Part shown: piece after piece, positions 1 to 9,670 of the stretch
How positions within the stretch are numbered: the stretch's first letter is position 1
How the letters are laid out: every line of letters starts with the position of its first letter
Source of the DNA: Bacteroidales bacterium UBA4179
Lineage (GTDB): Bacteria; Bacteroidota; Bacteroidia; Bacteroidales; Dysgonomonadaceae
DNA: 64,000 bases
Assembly (NCBI GenBank): GCA_002381125.1
Contig: DFUT01000042.1
Span: forward strand, 56,998-120,997
Direction of reading: 5' to 3'
The notes under the pieces: generated by a model
What the model saw: the letters and a program-made list of their open reading frames with translations, nothing else
The model's database searches: none
What the model was told of the DNA's origin: nothing
Made by a program: the position numbers and the translations under genes

Positions 1-1723
1 ATACGGAATCCAGCATCGTCACGAACTCCTTCGCTCCTCCCATCAAATCGATCAACCCTTGTGGATCGTGAAAAACCGACCACGTATAATGCCAACTGTT
101 GCCCTCGGTGAAAGCATCTCCCCACTTGAAGGGACTGAAAGGCGATTGAAAGGTCCCGTCTTCATTCCGTCCCCGCATGAGTTTGTATTCGGGTGAATAT
201 AGATTTCGGTAGTTTTGACAACGTTTGGCGTAAAGATCGATCTCTTTTTGAGGACGATTCAATGCTTTGGCAAGTTGATGGATCGTCCAATCGTCATACG
301 CATACTCCAATGTGCGAGCAGCACTTTCGTTGATGCCCACATCGTATGGCACATAGCCCAATCGGTTGTAGTATTCGTAACCCAAACGTCCGGTAGAAGA
401 AACCGTAGGGTGAACACTGTTTGCGCCGTGCAGAACCGCTTCGTATAGCGTTTCGATATCGTATCCGCGAAGTCCTTTCAGATAGGCATCGGCAACAACC
501 GACGCCGAGTTATTCCCGACCATGCATCCCCGATGACCCGGACTTGCCCATTCGGGAAGGAATCCACTTTCTTTGTATGTATTGGCCAATCCTTCCTGAA
601 TTTCCCTGTTTACCGAAGGATACACCAGATTCAACAAGGGGAACAACGCACGGAACGTATCCCAAAAACCGGTATCGGTGTACATGTACCCGGGAAGTAC
701 TTGACCATTATACGGACTGTAATGGATAATTTTCCCCGTTGCGTCTTTCTCGTAAAGTTTGCGAGGGAAAAGGGTGGAACGATACAGCGCCGAATAAAAC
801 GTACGTTTCTGATCGAGATTGCCGCCTTCTATCTCTATCTTGCCCAATACCTCGTTCCACGCTTTTCTTCCTTCTTGCTTTACGGTTTCGAAATCTTTCC
901 CCGATACTTCTTTTAAATTCTGCCATGCTTGTTCGTAACCGATAAACGAAGAAGCTACATGGGCCACTACTTTTTCGCCGCGCTTTTTCGTGGAAAAGCC
1001 GATAAAAGCCGCAGCGTGATTAGCCTCACATGTTGTCGCATTTTCTTGAATCGTACCATTTCTTACCGTGCATCGATACGAAAAAGGTTTATCGAAAACG
1101 ATAACGAAATAATTTTTGAAATTCTCGGGAACCCCGCCGCTATTGCGTGTAGTGTAACCGATCACGGCATTTTTTTCGGGCAATATTTCCACGGCCGATC
1201 CCTTATCGAAAGCATCGATCAGCACATACGCCTTGTCCGTTTCGGGAAACGTGAAACGAAAAATTGCCGCTCTGTCGGATGGGGTTATTTCTGTCGTGAT
1301 ATCGTAGTCGGCCAAATAAACACTGTAATAATACGGTTTTGCGATCTCCGCTTTATGCGAAAACCAACTGGCACGTTTATCCTGATCGAACTCCGGTTTA
1401 CCGGTCATGGGCATGATGGAAAACTGACCGTAATCGTTAATCCACGGGCTGGGTTGATGGGTTTGCTTGAAACCCCGAATTTTATCGGCATCGTATCGGT
1501 ATTGCCACCCATCGCCCATTTTACCCGTTTGGGGCGTCCAGAAGTTCATTCCCCACGGAAGGGCAACAGCAGGATAGGTATTGCCGTTGGATAATTCGAA
1601 TTTCGATTGCGTACCTACCAATATATTCACATAATCGACCGGCTCCATTTTCTTCTGAGCCGTAATCATGCCGACATTCATCCACACAACGGCCATTACC
1701 ATCAAAACCGAGTTCTTTTTCAT
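1..1723 (-). CDS. GH92 alpha-1,2-mannosidase, C-terminus cut by window edge
   Basis: Exported glycoside hydrolase family 92 protein, expected to trim alpha-mannose from N-glycans or yeast-type mannan in the periplasm or at the cell surface (family knowledge). The frame is open from ATG at 1723 to the window edge, giving about 574 codons of a family that usually has about 750. The first 22 residues form a signal peptide (MKKNSVLMVMAVVWMNVGM). Near residue 70 lies the GH92 hallmark GFKQTHQPSPWINDYG, and later come the conserved YTDTGFWDTFRALFPL and GNSWHYTWSVFHD segments of the catalytic half. It follows the GH125 gene after only 12 bases on the same strand, so the two mannosidases are probably co-transcribed. 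The predicted specificity is inferred; GH92 members vary between alpha-1,2, -1,3, -1,4 and -1,6 linkages. Confidence 0.93.
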   Translation of the reverse strand, partial: MKKNSVLMVMAVVWMNVGMITAQKKMEPVDYVNILVGTQSKFELSNGNTYPAVALPWGMNFWTPQTGKMGDGWQYRYDADKIRGFKQTHQPSPWINDYGQFSIMPMTGKPEFDQDKRASWFSHKAEIAKPYYYSVYLADYDITTEITPSDRAAIFRFTFPETDKAYVLIDAFDKGSAVEILPEKNAVIGYTTRNSGGVPENFKNYFVIVFDKPFSYRCTVRNGTIQENATTCEANHAAAFIGFSTKKRGEKVVAHVASSFIGYEQAWQNLKEVSGKDFETVKQEGRKAWNEVLGKIEIEGGNLDQKRTFYSALYRSTLFPRKLYEKDATGKIIHYSPYNGQVLPGYMYTDTGFWDTFRALFPLLNLVYPSVNREIQEGLANTYKESGFLPEWASPGHRGCMVGNNSASVVADAYLKGLRGYDIETLYEAVLHGANSVHPTVSSTGRLGYEYYNRLGYVPYDVGINESAARTLEYAYDDWTIHQLAKALNRPQKEIDLYAKRCQNYRNLYSPEYKLMRGRNEDGTFQSPFSPFKWGDAFTEGNSWHYTWSVFHDPQGLIDLMGGAKEFVTMLDSV

Positions 1724-1735
1724 CTTCGCAATTTT

Positions 1736-3184
1736 TTACAGTGAATTCAACAAATCGATCTTTCCTTCCTTTTCCAATTTCACAATCAATTCGCCAAACA
1801 AGGTGTTTGCCCATGCAAACCAACTGCGAGTGAATTTCGTAGGATCATCTTTATGAAAAGATTCATGCATAAATCCGGTATCCGCATCGGTATCGCGCAA
1901 CATTCTCAAGCAATATCCGATTTCATCGTCATCGGTAGCGGTTTCCGCACGCATGATGATGCTCATTGGCCAAATCATGTCGTACCCGATGTGAGGGCCA
2001 CCGATTCCTTCTGCAGCCTTACCTTTGAAAAAATAAGGATTGTTCTTGCTCAATACCAGTTTGCGGGTATTCCGATAAATGGGGTCGTTTATATCGACGC
2101 TGTTCAGATAAGGCATCGCCAAAAGGCTTGGCACATTGGCATCGTCCATAAAATACGTATTCCCAAAACCGTCCACTTCAAAAGCATACACCTTACCGAA
2201 TTTCGGATGTTCGACAATGGCATACTCTTTAATGGCTGCTTCCACCTCATCGGCCAAAGCATTGCATTCATCGGCAAAAGCATTATCGCGGGTAACTTTT
2301 TTCGAAATTTCTGCCAATTGACGCAACGATACAATGGCAAACATATTGGAGGGGACAAGAAAACCGAACGTGGTGGCATCGTCGGAAGGACGGAAAGCAG
2401 AAAAAATAAGCCCCACGGGATTCACCGGATGGCCATAACCGTCATTGGGTACCGTATCGAGTGCGCGATCGGTAACCCGTAAAAAGCGGTAAGGTCCCAA
2501 GCCGTCTTTACGTTGTTGTTCTTTGAAAGTTTTTACGACCAACGCCATTGCTTTTTTCCAATCGGCATCGAAAACCGATGCATCGCCGGTCGTCTTCCAA
2601 TAATTATATGCCAAACGAATGGGATAACAAAGCGAATCGATTTCCCATTTACGTTCATGCAACATGGGTTTCATGTCGGTTTTATCGCTCATCCATTCGC
2701 CATCGGGCTTGGGTTCGAAATTAAACGCATTGGCATAAGGGTCTATCAAAATACACTGCGTTTGCCGGTTAATTACACCCGCAATCATCTCTCGAAGATG
2801 CGAATCCTCTTTCGTTAACGGCAAATAGGGCCAAACTTGCGCCGAAGAATCACGCAACCACATTGCATCGATATCGCCCGTAATCACAAACGTATCCGGT
2901 TTGCCGTTTCTTATTCCGAAATTCACCGTCGTATCCAACGTATTCGGAAAACAGTTTTCGAACATCCATCGCAATTTGGGATCGTTGATTTTCGATTTTA
3001 CGCTTGCTATCGTTTTCTCTACCGCTTTGGAGGTAAATTTGCGATTTTCGGGAGCCGGGCGTTTCGATGTATACACTCGCTGTTGCGGGGTTTCGAATAA
3101 CGATGACGTTGCCCATGCCGGTTTTACGGCCAAAGCCGCAAGTCCCATTCCGGTTTTTTTAAGAAAATTTCTGCGTGTTGTCAT
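1736..3184 (-). CDS. GH125 exo-alpha-1,6-mannosidase
   Basis: A 482-residue glycoside hydrolase family 125 protein; known members are metal-independent exo-alpha-1,6-mannosidases acting on mannan or N-glycan cores. The family signature DIDAMWLRDSSAQVWPYL is present near residue 105, and further conserved blocks follow (FRPSDDATTFGFLVPSNMF, GPHIGYDMIWPMSI, HESFHKDDPTKFTRSWFAWA). The N-terminus TTRRNFLKKTGMGLAALAV looks like a twin-arginine-type signal, so the protein may be exported folded. Length is normal for the family. It is the first gene of a two-gene unit with the GH92 enzyme downstream, a pairing common in Bacteroidetes mannan and N-glycan loci. No SusCD pair is visible inside the window. 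Confidence 0.93.
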   Translation of the reverse strand: MTTRRNFLKKTGMGLAALAVKPAWATSSLFETPQQRVYTSKRPAPENRKFTSKAVEKTIASVKSKINDPKLRWMFENCFPNTLDTTVNFGIRNGKPDTFVITGDIDAMWLRDSSAQVWPYLPLTKEDSHLREMIAGVINRQTQCILIDPYANAFNFEPKPDGEWMSDKTDMKPMLHERKWEIDSLCYPIRLAYNYWKTTGDASVFDADWKKAMALVVKTFKEQQRKDGLGPYRFLRVTDRALDTVPNDGYGHPVNPVGLIFSAFRPSDDATTFGFLVPSNMFAIVSLRQLAEISKKVTRDNAFADECNALADEVEAAIKEYAIVEHPKFGKVYAFEVDGFGNTYFMDDANVPSLLAMPYLNSVDINDPIYRNTRKLVLSKNNPYFFKGKAAEGIGGPHIGYDMIWPMSIIMRAETATDDDEIGYCLRMLRDTDADTGFMHESFHKDDPTKFTRSWFAWANTLFGELIVKLEKEGKIDLLNSL

Positions 3185-3315
3185 ATGATTTTTTAAATTA
3201 TCGATTAAGATTGATAAATTTGCAGCTAAGATACAAAAACCTATTTTTCAAAAGAAAATAAAACGGGGGACAAGACAAATAAAGATTTTTTTCTGTAATT
3301 TCTCTGTATTTTTTC

Positions 3316-3344
3316 TTTTGTCGAGAGAAAAAAGTATACCTTTG
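3316..3344 (+). promoter_or_regulatory. Bacteroidetes-type promoter for nqr operon
   Basis: A perfect TAnnTTTG -7 box (TACCTTTG followed by C) lies at 3337-3344, with a TTTTG at 3316-3320 as a possible -33 element, although the 16-base spacing is shorter than the usual 19-21. It sits in the 267-base divergent gap between the GH125 gene and nqrA, about 110 bases before the nqrA start. Confidence 0.6.
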
Positions 3345-3451
3345 CACTTTAATCGAAAAATTTATTGACACAAAAAAACTTCGTGATGATAAATTGATTG
3401 ATTGGTAATAGGTTAATCGAAAAATAATAGGGTTATTTATTTTTTATATAT

Positions 3452-4810
3452 ATGGCTGATCGAATAATAATTAAGAAAGGCTTGCAAATTCCTTTGTTGG
3501 GAGAACCCGACGAAGTGTTTCGTGGAACGGTCACAAGTGAATTTGTAAAAGTCTGTCCGGAAGATTTTCACGGCATTACCCCAAAAGTAGCCGTAAAAGT
3601 GAATGATCGGGTAAAAGCAGGGGACGCATTGTTTTATGAGAAACGGCATCCCGAAATGCTGTTCGCCTCACCCGTAAGCGGAGTAGTTACTGCCATTGAA
3701 CGAGGTGAAAAACGCAGAATTCTCAATTTTACCGTACAAGCCGATAAGGAAATTCAATATGAGAATTTTGGAAAAAAAGACGTTGCTTCCTTATCGCGGG
3801 ACGAAGTGCAAAAATCGATTCTCGATGCCGGCATTTGGTTTTTGATCAAGCAACGTCCGTATGATGTAATCGCCAACCCCAAAAAAACTCCGCGCGATAT
3901 TTTCGTAACGGGTTTCGACACGGCACCGCTCGCCCCTTCTTACGATCGTATTCTTGAAGGGCAAGAAGCCGATCTTCAAACCGGTTTGGATGCGTTAACC
4001 AAACTTACGCCGGGAAAGGTTTATCTTTCCATCGGTCCTAAGACAACAAACAAAGGTCTGCGCGATGCTAAAAACGTAATCATTACCGAGTTTGATGGTC
4101 CCCACCCTGCCGGAAACGTGGGCGTACATATCAATCACCTCGCGCCGGTCAACCGAGGAGAAACGGTATGGACATTAAACGCATTGGATGTGGCAATAAT
4201 CGGCAGGCTTTTCAATAAGGGAGTGGTGGATTTGACCCGAACCATTGCTCTTACCGGTTCCGAAGTAAAGCAAACAGGATATTACAAAATGCTCATGGGA
4301 ACGGAATTGAAGTCCATTTTCCAAAACAATGTTACGGAAGGAATTACCTTGCGCTACATTAGCGGTAACCCGCTTACAGGTACAAAAATCGACGAGAACG
4401 GCGTGTTGAGGGCATACCATTCGCAAGTTACCGTCATTCCCGAAGGAATAGAAACAATAGAACCGCTTGGATGGGCATCGCTATCGCCTAACCGTTACAG
4501 TGCAAGCTGTACTTATCCTCAATTCCTGAAAAATCCCCAAAAAAAATATCGATTGGATGCACGCATCAAAGGAGGACAACGCGCCATCATTATGTCGAAC
4601 GAATACGACAAAGTATTCCCTATGGATATTTTTCCCGAACAGCTGGTAAAAGCTACCATCGCATTCAATATCGAGAAAATGGAAAATTTAGGTATTTATG
4701 AAATAGCTCCCGAGGATTTTGCGCTTTGCGAATTTGTGGACACCTCGAAACTGGAGCTGCAAAAAATCATTCGTACAGGACTCGATATGCTTCGCAAAGA
4801 AATGGAATGA
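3452..4810 (+). CDS. nqrA: Na+-translocating NADH:quinone reductase subunit A
   Basis: A 452-residue NqrA, the peripheral cytoplasmic subunit of Na+-NQR, which couples NADH oxidation and quinone reduction to sodium export. The beginning (IIIKKGLQIPLLGEP) and the GVHINHLAPVNRGETVWTLN block are typical of the family, and the length matches (about 445-455). The start at 3452 is the first ATG after an A/T-rich leader. It opens a six-gene unit in the canonical order A-F with gaps of 4-48 bases, so one transcript from the promoter near 3340 is likely. Confidence 0.97.
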   Translation: MADRIIIKKGLQIPLLGEPDEVFRGTVTSEFVKVCPEDFHGITPKVAVKVNDRVKAGDALFYEKRHPEMLFASPVSGVVTAIERGEKRRILNFTVQADKEIQYENFGKKDVASLSRDEVQKSILDAGIWFLIKQRPYDVIANPKKTPRDIFVTGFDTAPLAPSYDRILEGQEADLQTGLDALTKLTPGKVYLSIGPKTTNKGLRDAKNVIITEFDGPHPAGNVGVHINHLAPVNRGETVWTLNALDVAIIGRLFNKGVVDLTRTIALTGSEVKQTGYYKMLMGTELKSIFQNNVTEGITLRYISGNPLTGTKIDENGVLRAYHSQVTVIPEGIETIEPLGWASLSPNRYSASCTYPQFLKNPQKKYRLDARIKGGQRAIIMSNEYDKVFPMDIFPEQLVKATIAFNIEKMENLGIYEIAPEDFALCEFVDTSKLELQKIIRTGLDMLRKEME

Positions 4811-4851
4811 TGCTTTATATATAATGTATAACATCTAAAAAATAAAACACA

Positions 4852-6096
4852 TTGAAAACATTAAAAAATTTTTTCGATAAAATAAGGCCCCTTTTCGAAG
4901 AAGGCGGAAAGTACCACTGGCTGCATTCCGTATACGATGGGTTCGAAACGTTTCTCTTTGTGCCCAATACAACTTCGAAATCGGGGGTACATATCCACGA
5001 TTCTCGCGACACAAAACGTACAATGAGTATTGTAGTGGTCGCATTGATACCGGCATTGCTTTTCGGTATGTACAACGTAGGACTTCAACATTACATGGCC
5101 ATCGGACAAGAAGTGGGTTTCTGGACCCGTTTCTTTTACGGATTTTTGGCCGTACTGCCTCAAATAGTTGTTTCGTATGTGGTAGGATTGGGTATTGAAT
5201 TTACGGCAGCTCAAATGAAAGGCGAGGAAATTGCCGAAGGATTTCTGGTCACAGGACTTCTCATACCCATGATTCTGCCTGTAAATACCCCCTTATGGAT
5301 GATTGCGTTGGCAACGGCTTTTGCTGTTATTTTTGCAAAAGAGGTATTCGGGGGTACGGGTTACAATATTTTCAACGTAGCACTGGTTGCGCGAGCATTT
5401 CTGTTTTTTGCCTACCCTTCCATGATGTCGGGAGATCGGGTTTTTGTACGTACCGGCGGCTCTTTTGGAATGGGTCGTCCTGAAATGGTGAATGGAATTG
5501 CCCAAACCATAGACGGTTTTTCGGGAGCCACGCCATTAGGGCAATTGGCTATTACCGACGCTCCTCACTTTGCTTCATTTGGATTTACCGGAGTAACGGG
5601 ACAACCGCTTACGCTGAGCGATATGTTCTGGGGATTCATTCCGGGATCGGTAGGCGAAGTATCTACTTTCGCTATTTTGTTGGGCGCAATTCTGCTCATT
5701 TCCACCGGAGTTGGGAGTTGGAAAACCATGCTTTCCGTGTTTCTCGGCGGATTGTTTACAATTTCCATCGTTAATTTGTTTGCCGTCAATCCGATTATGG
5801 AAATGCCCGCCCACTATCATTTTCTGCTGGGTGGATTTGCTTTTGGTGCCGTATTCATGGCCACCGATCCGGTCACTTCGGCAAGAACGGAAAAAGGAAA
5901 GTGGATACACGGTTTTTTAATCGGACTGCTTGCAATAACCATTCGGGTTTTCAATCCGGGATACCCTGAAGGAATGATGCTTGCCATACTGTTAATGAAT
6001 GCTTTTGCTCCGCTTATCGATTTCTATGTGGTTGATGCCAACATCAAACGCCGTTTAAAGAGAGTCGAAGCCAAAAATGAAGTAAATAAAAAATAA
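4852..6096 (+). CDS. nqrB: Na+-NQR subunit B, FMN-binding membrane protein
   Basis: A 414-residue integral membrane subunit with about ten hydrophobic segments. GFSGATPLGQL contains the SGAT motif at residues 224-227, in which the threonine (T227) carries FMN through a phosphoester bond in characterised NqrB. Translation probably starts at TTG 4852 (MKTLKNFFDKIRPLFE); no ATG lies in frame at an equivalent place and the family N-terminus aligns here, so the TTG start is accepted. The C-terminal FMATDPVTSARTEKGKWI block matches NqrB and RnfD proteins. It lies 41 bases after nqrA and 4 bases before nqrC. Confidence 0.96.
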   Translation: MKTLKNFFDKIRPLFEEGGKYHWLHSVYDGFETFLFVPNTTSKSGVHIHDSRDTKRTMSIVVVALIPALLFGMYNVGLQHYMAIGQEVGFWTRFFYGFLAVLPQIVVSYVVGLGIEFTAAQMKGEEIAEGFLVTGLLIPMILPVNTPLWMIALATAFAVIFAKEVFGGTGYNIFNVALVARAFLFFAYPSMMSGDRVFVRTGGSFGMGRPEMVNGIAQTIDGFSGATPLGQLAITDAPHFASFGFTGVTGQPLTLSDMFWGFIPGSVGEVSTFAILLGAILLISTGVGSWKTMLSVFLGGLFTISIVNLFAVNPIMEMPAHYHFLLGGFAFGAVFMATDPVTSARTEKGKWIHGFLIGLLAITIRVFNPGYPEGMMLAILLMNAFAPLIDFYVVDANIKRRLKRVEAKNEVNKK

Positions 6097-6100
6097 AAAT

Positions 6101-6832
6101 ATGAATACTGAAAACAACGGTTATACGATTCTATATGCCTCAATAATGGTGATTATCGTTGCTATCGGATTAGCATTTACCCACCAAGTGCTGAGCGAAA
6201 AACAAACAAAAAACGTCGAAATCGACAAAATGCAGCAAATTCTCCGATCGCTGCGCATCGATGTAAATCCCAATGAGGCTGAAACAAAATACAACGAATT
6301 GATTAAAAATGCCTATCTGATCCGTCCCGATGGATCGAAAATAGAAGGCAGCGAAGGAACGGAAACAACCGACCCGGCTTTTACGACAGATATTGCAAAA
6401 GACAAAAGCAAGGGACTTCCGGTTTTTGAAGCCGAAATAGACGGGGTTAAAAAATACGTTATCCCAATGGCGGGTAAAGGATTGTGGGGACCCATCTGGG
6501 GGTACATTGCCATCGATGAAGATGGGAGCACGGTATATGGCGTGGATTTCAGCCATGCCGGAGAAACACCGGGGTTGGGTGCCGAAATCGTAAATCCAAC
6601 TTTCAGAAAACAGTTTGAAGGAAAAGAACTGATAAAAGACGGAGAATTCAAATCCATTGCGGTAGTGAAAGCCGGACAAACGATTGAAGGACAAGATTAT
6701 GTCGATGGAATTTCAGGAGGTACAATCACCAGCAAAGGTGTACACGCAATGCTGCTGAATAGCATTGGAGAATACAAAAACTTTTTACTCAAGTTGAATG
6801 CTGCTCACAAAAATGAGAGCGAAGAACAATAA
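6101..6832 (+). CDS. nqrC: Na+-NQR subunit C, FMN-binding
   Basis: A 243-residue NqrC with one N-terminal membrane anchor (residues about 8-28) and a periplasmic FMN-binding domain. The flavin attachment motif is DGISGGTITSKG, with SGGT at residues 205-208; the threonine at 208 corresponds to the flavinylated residue of characterised NqrC, and the usual alanine is replaced by glycine. GLWGPIWGYIAI and HAGETPGLGAEI are further family signatures. Flavinylation would need an ApbE-type flavin transferase, which is not in this window. Confidence 0.96.
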   Translation: MNTENNGYTILYASIMVIIVAIGLAFTHQVLSEKQTKNVEIDKMQQILRSLRIDVNPNEAETKYNELIKNAYLIRPDGSKIEGSEGTETTDPAFTTDIAKDKSKGLPVFEAEIDGVKKYVIPMAGKGLWGPIWGYIAIDEDGSTVYGVDFSHAGETPGLGAEIVNPTFRKQFEGKELIKDGEFKSIAVVKAGQTIEGQDYVDGISGGTITSKGVHAMLLNSIGEYKNFLLKLNAAHKNESEEQ

Positions 6833-6847
6833 AAAAATAGGAAGAAA

Positions 6848-7483
6848 ATGGCATTATCAAGCAAAACAAAAGCGGTTCTATTGGGTCCGCTAAATAAAAA
6901 CAACCCTATTGTTGTTCAAGTATTGGGCATCTGCTCGGCATTGGCCGTCACGTCCAAGCTTGAGCCGGCAATCGTAATGGCCATTGCCGTAACTATCGTA
7001 ACAGCTTTTGGGAATATGATCATATCCCTCTTGCGTAAAACCATTCCGAACCGTATTCGCATTATCGTACAACTGGTGGTTGTGGCTTCGTTGGTGACCA
7101 TAGTAAGCGAAGTGCTGAAAGCATATGCCTACGATGTCAATAAACAATTATCGGTTTTTGTGGGATTAATTGTCACCAACTGCATTCTGATGGGGCGTCT
7201 CGAAGCGTTCGCCTTGGGTAATGGTCCGTGGGCTTCGTTTCTCGATGGCATTGGCAACGGACTCGGATACGGCTGGATTTTGGTGGTATTGGGATTTTTC
7301 AGGGAATTGCTCGGATCGGGCACCTTGCTGGGACACAGCGTAATTCCTCAATCGTTTTACGATGCCGGTTATATGAATAACGGACTGATGATTCTTCCAC
7401 CAATGGCATTGCTGCTTATTGCCTGTATCATCTGGATACATCGGGCTAAAAACAAAGACTTGCAGGAAACGACAAATTGCTAA
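6848..7483 (+). CDS. nqrD: Na+-NQR subunit D
   Basis: A 211-residue polytopic membrane protein of the NqrD/RnfE family. Six hydrophobic segments are visible; the ends GLRE-type conserved FFRELLGSGTLLG and NNGLMILPPMALLLIA are family hallmarks. NqrD and NqrE together hold an intramembrane iron-sulfur centre in the known structure, and the VTNCILMGRLEAFA segment carries the relevant cysteine. It is preceded by an AGGAAG ribosome-binding site and is 23 bases from nqrE. Confidence 0.96.
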   Translation: MALSSKTKAVLLGPLNKNNPIVVQVLGICSALAVTSKLEPAIVMAIAVTIVTAFGNMIISLLRKTIPNRIRIIVQLVVVASLVTIVSEVLKAYAYDVNKQLSVFVGLIVTNCILMGRLEAFALGNGPWASFLDGIGNGLGYGWILVVLGFFRELLGSGTLLGHSVIPQSFYDAGYMNNGLMILPPMALLLIACIIWIHRAKNKDLQETTNC

Positions 7484-7505
7484 CAAATAAATTCAATATA
7501 TAGAT

Positions 7506-8120
7506 ATGGATGCTATTAGTCTGATTGTAAAATCGATATTTGTCGATAACATGATTTTCGCATACTTCTTGGGTATGTGTTCGTTTTTGGCAGTATCGAA
7601 AAACGTGAAAACGGCAGTAGGATTGGGAATTGCCGTAACTTTTGTTCTTGTACTGACATTGCCGATAAATTATTTGCTTGAAAATTATATATTGAAACCG
7701 GGTGCGCTTTCGTGGCTCGGCGAGGAATTTGCAGACGTTGATCTCAGTGTTTTCAGTTTGATCATCTTCATAGCCGTCATAGCTTCTTTTACCCAGTTGG
7801 TAGAAATGGTCGTTGAGCGGTTTTCTCCTGCACTTTACAACTCATTGGGTATATTTTTACCATTGATTGCCGTTAACTGTGCTATTCTCGGTGGTTCATT
7901 GTTTATGCAACAACGTGAATTCCCTAATTTAGGCATGGCAACCGCTTATGCTTTTGGATCCGGTATCGGTTGGATGATGGCCATTGTAGGTATGGCCGCT
8001 ATCCGCGAAAAGCTGGAATATTCCGATGTCCCAAAACCTTTAAGGGGATTGGGAATCACCTTTATCATCACATCTCTGATGGCCATCGGTTTCATGAGTT
8101 TTTCGGGGATCAATTTTTAA
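7506..8120 (+). CDS. nqrE: Na+-NQR subunit E
   Basis: A 204-residue polytopic membrane protein of the NqrE/RnfA family. It starts MDAISLIVKSIFVDNMIFAY and contains GMCSFLAVSK and AVNCAILGGSLFM, each with the conserved cysteine expected to ligate the NqrD/E iron-sulfur centre. Length and topology (six predicted helices) match the family. It forms the core sodium-translocating membrane module together with nqrB and nqrD. Confidence 0.96.
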   Translation: MDAISLIVKSIFVDNMIFAYFLGMCSFLAVSKNVKTAVGLGIAVTFVLVLTLPINYLLENYILKPGALSWLGEEFADVDLSVFSLIIFIAVIASFTQLVEMVVERFSPALYNSLGIFLPLIAVNCAILGGSLFMQQREFPNLGMATAYAFGSGIGWMMAIVGMAAIREKLEYSDVPKPLRGLGITFIITSLMAIGFMSFSGINF

Positions 8121-8168
8121 TCGTAAACGTAAACAAAAAAATTTCCTAACAAATTTAATCGTATAAAT

Positions 8169-9446
8169 ATGAGTGTGTTATTGAATGCGGGAGGACTAAC
8201 GATTATAACGAGTGTCGTAGTTTTTTTATTGATCATTCTTATTCTCGTAATAATTATATTGATTGCCAAAACGAAGCTGATGCCTTCGGGCAATGCAGAA
8301 ATAACAATAAACAACAAAGAAAAAATAACCGCCCCTTTGGGTGTTACCCTACTAAACGCGTTACAGACGCAAGGCATATTTCTCCCTTCTGCGTGTGGCG
8401 GAAGCGGAACATGCGGGCAATGCCGTTGCCGAGTGGTAGAAGGTGGAGGCGAGATTCTTCCAACAGAAAAAGGACATTTCTCTCGCAGAGAACAACTGGA
8501 AAACTGGAGATTGGGTTGTCAAGTAAAAGTAAAAGGAGATTTATCCATCATCATTCCCGAATCCATATTCGGGATCAAAGAATGGGAATGCGAAGTTGTT
8601 TCCAATCACAACGTAGCGTCGTTCATCAAAGAACTTAAAGTAACGTTACCGGCAGGAGAACGATTGGATTTCGAACCGGGGTCGTACAGTCAGATCAGAA
8701 TCCCGCCTTACGATACAATCCGATTCTCGGATATGATTATCGACGAAAAATACAAGCCCGAATGGGATAGACTCGACATGTGGAGCCTATCGGTGAAAAA
8801 CGATGAAGAAACCGTTCGTGCATACTCTATGGCCAACTATCCTGCCGAAGGCGACATTATCATGCTGAATGTTCGCATCGCCACACCTCCTGTCGACAAG
8901 GCGACGGGAAAATGGATGAAGGTGCCACCGGGTATCGCCTCATCCTATATCTTTACGCTAAAACCGGGCGATAAAGTGAAAATCTCGGGACCTTATGGCG
9001 ATTTTCATCCGATTTACGACAGTAAACGCGAAATGATGTGGATTGGTGGAGGAGCAGGTATGGCTCCATTGCGTTCTCAAATCATGCACATGACAAAAAC
9101 GTTGCGCACGACCGACCGTAAAATGTCGTATTTCTATGGTGCAAGAGCATTGAACGAGGCGTTTTATTTGGAGGATTTCTGGGAATTGGAAAAGGAATTC
9201 CCCAACTTTTCATTCCATCTGGCTCTTGATCGTCCTGATCCGGAAGCCGACGCCGCAGGTGTAAAATACACACCGGGATTCGTTCATCAGGTAATTTACG
9301 AAACCTACCTGAAATTTCACGAGGAACCCGAAGAAATCGAATATTATATGTGTGGACCCGGTCCAATGGCAAATGCGGTAAAACGCATGCTCGACGATTT
9401 GGGTGTTCCACCCGAAATGCTCATGTTTGACGATTTTGGTGCATAA
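8169..9446 (+). CDS. nqrF: Na+-NQR subunit F, NADH-oxidising 2Fe-2S flavoprotein
   Basis: A 425-residue NqrF, the electron entry point of Na+-NQR. It has an N-terminal membrane helix (residues 11-33), then a plant-type 2Fe-2S ferredoxin domain with C76, C82, C85 and C117 in ACGGSGTCGQCRC and RLGCQV, then an FAD/NADH reductase domain with RAYSMANYP (FAD), MIWIGGGAGMAPLRSQI (NADH) and YYMCGPGPM near the C-terminus. Ends MLMFDDFGA as in other NqrF proteins. It is the last gene of the nqr unit. No clear hairpin terminator follows before the leu promoter. Confidence 0.97.
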   Translation: MSVLLNAGGLTIITSVVVFLLIILILVIIILIAKTKLMPSGNAEITINNKEKITAPLGVTLLNALQTQGIFLPSACGGSGTCGQCRCRVVEGGGEILPTEKGHFSRREQLENWRLGCQVKVKGDLSIIIPESIFGIKEWECEVVSNHNVASFIKELKVTLPAGERLDFEPGSYSQIRIPPYDTIRFSDMIIDEKYKPEWDRLDMWSLSVKNDEETVRAYSMANYPAEGDIIMLNVRIATPPVDKATGKWMKVPPGIASSYIFTLKPGDKVKISGPYGDFHPIYDSKREMMWIGGGAGMAPLRSQIMHMTKTLRTTDRKMSYFYGARALNEAFYLEDFWELEKEFPNFSFHLALDRPDPEADAAGVKYTPGFVHQVIYETYLKFHEEPEEIEYYMCGPGPMANAVKRMLDDLGVPPEMLMFDDFGA

Positions 9447-9525
9447 AACAGCATTGCTTTCGTTGTCTTGTTTAAGTAGAGAAATAACAAAATATAGTTT
9501 TTTCGCAACAAAAACAGAAAAATAT

Positions 9526-9556
9526 TTTGTAGTTTAAATTTTTTACTTTTACTTTG
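9526..9556 (+). promoter_or_regulatory. Promoter for leu-ilv operon
   Basis: TTTG at 9526-9529 as -33 element and TTACTTTG at 9549-9556 as -7 element (one mismatch to TAnnTTTG), separated by 19 bases, which is the usual Bacteroidetes spacing. Transcription would begin about 9563, giving a leader RNA of about 210 bases before leuA that contains the leader peptide and attenuator. Confidence 0.55.
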
Positions 9557-9598
9557 CAAGCAAGACGAAAGAAACAAAAGTAATTTTATTTTCAACGT

Positions 9599-9670
9599 AT
9601 GATCAATAATAGTATTCATATTCTAGTCATTTCCATTCTTCTAGTAGGCAACTATCAGGAGGTGAGATAG
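9599..9670 (+). CDS. Branched-chain amino acid leader peptide (23 aa)
   Basis: A 23-codon reading frame, ATG 9599 to TAG 9668-9670, inside the leader of the leu-ilv operon. Eleven residues are branched-chain amino acids: five Ile, three Leu and three Val. They are concentrated in codons 6-16, with the run HILVISILLVG at residues 7-17. This is the composition expected of a ribosome-stalling leader peptide that senses charged Ile, Leu and Val tRNAs. The last two codons and the stop overlap the 5' arm of the antiterminator, which is the geometry needed for attenuation. The frame and composition are seen directly; translation and function are inferred. Confidence 0.75.
   Translation: MINNSIHILVISILLVGNYQEVR

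Noticed and set aside
929..1594. A 221-codon plus-strand frame opposite the GH92 gene
   Set aside because: Antisense to the clear GH92 coding sequence.
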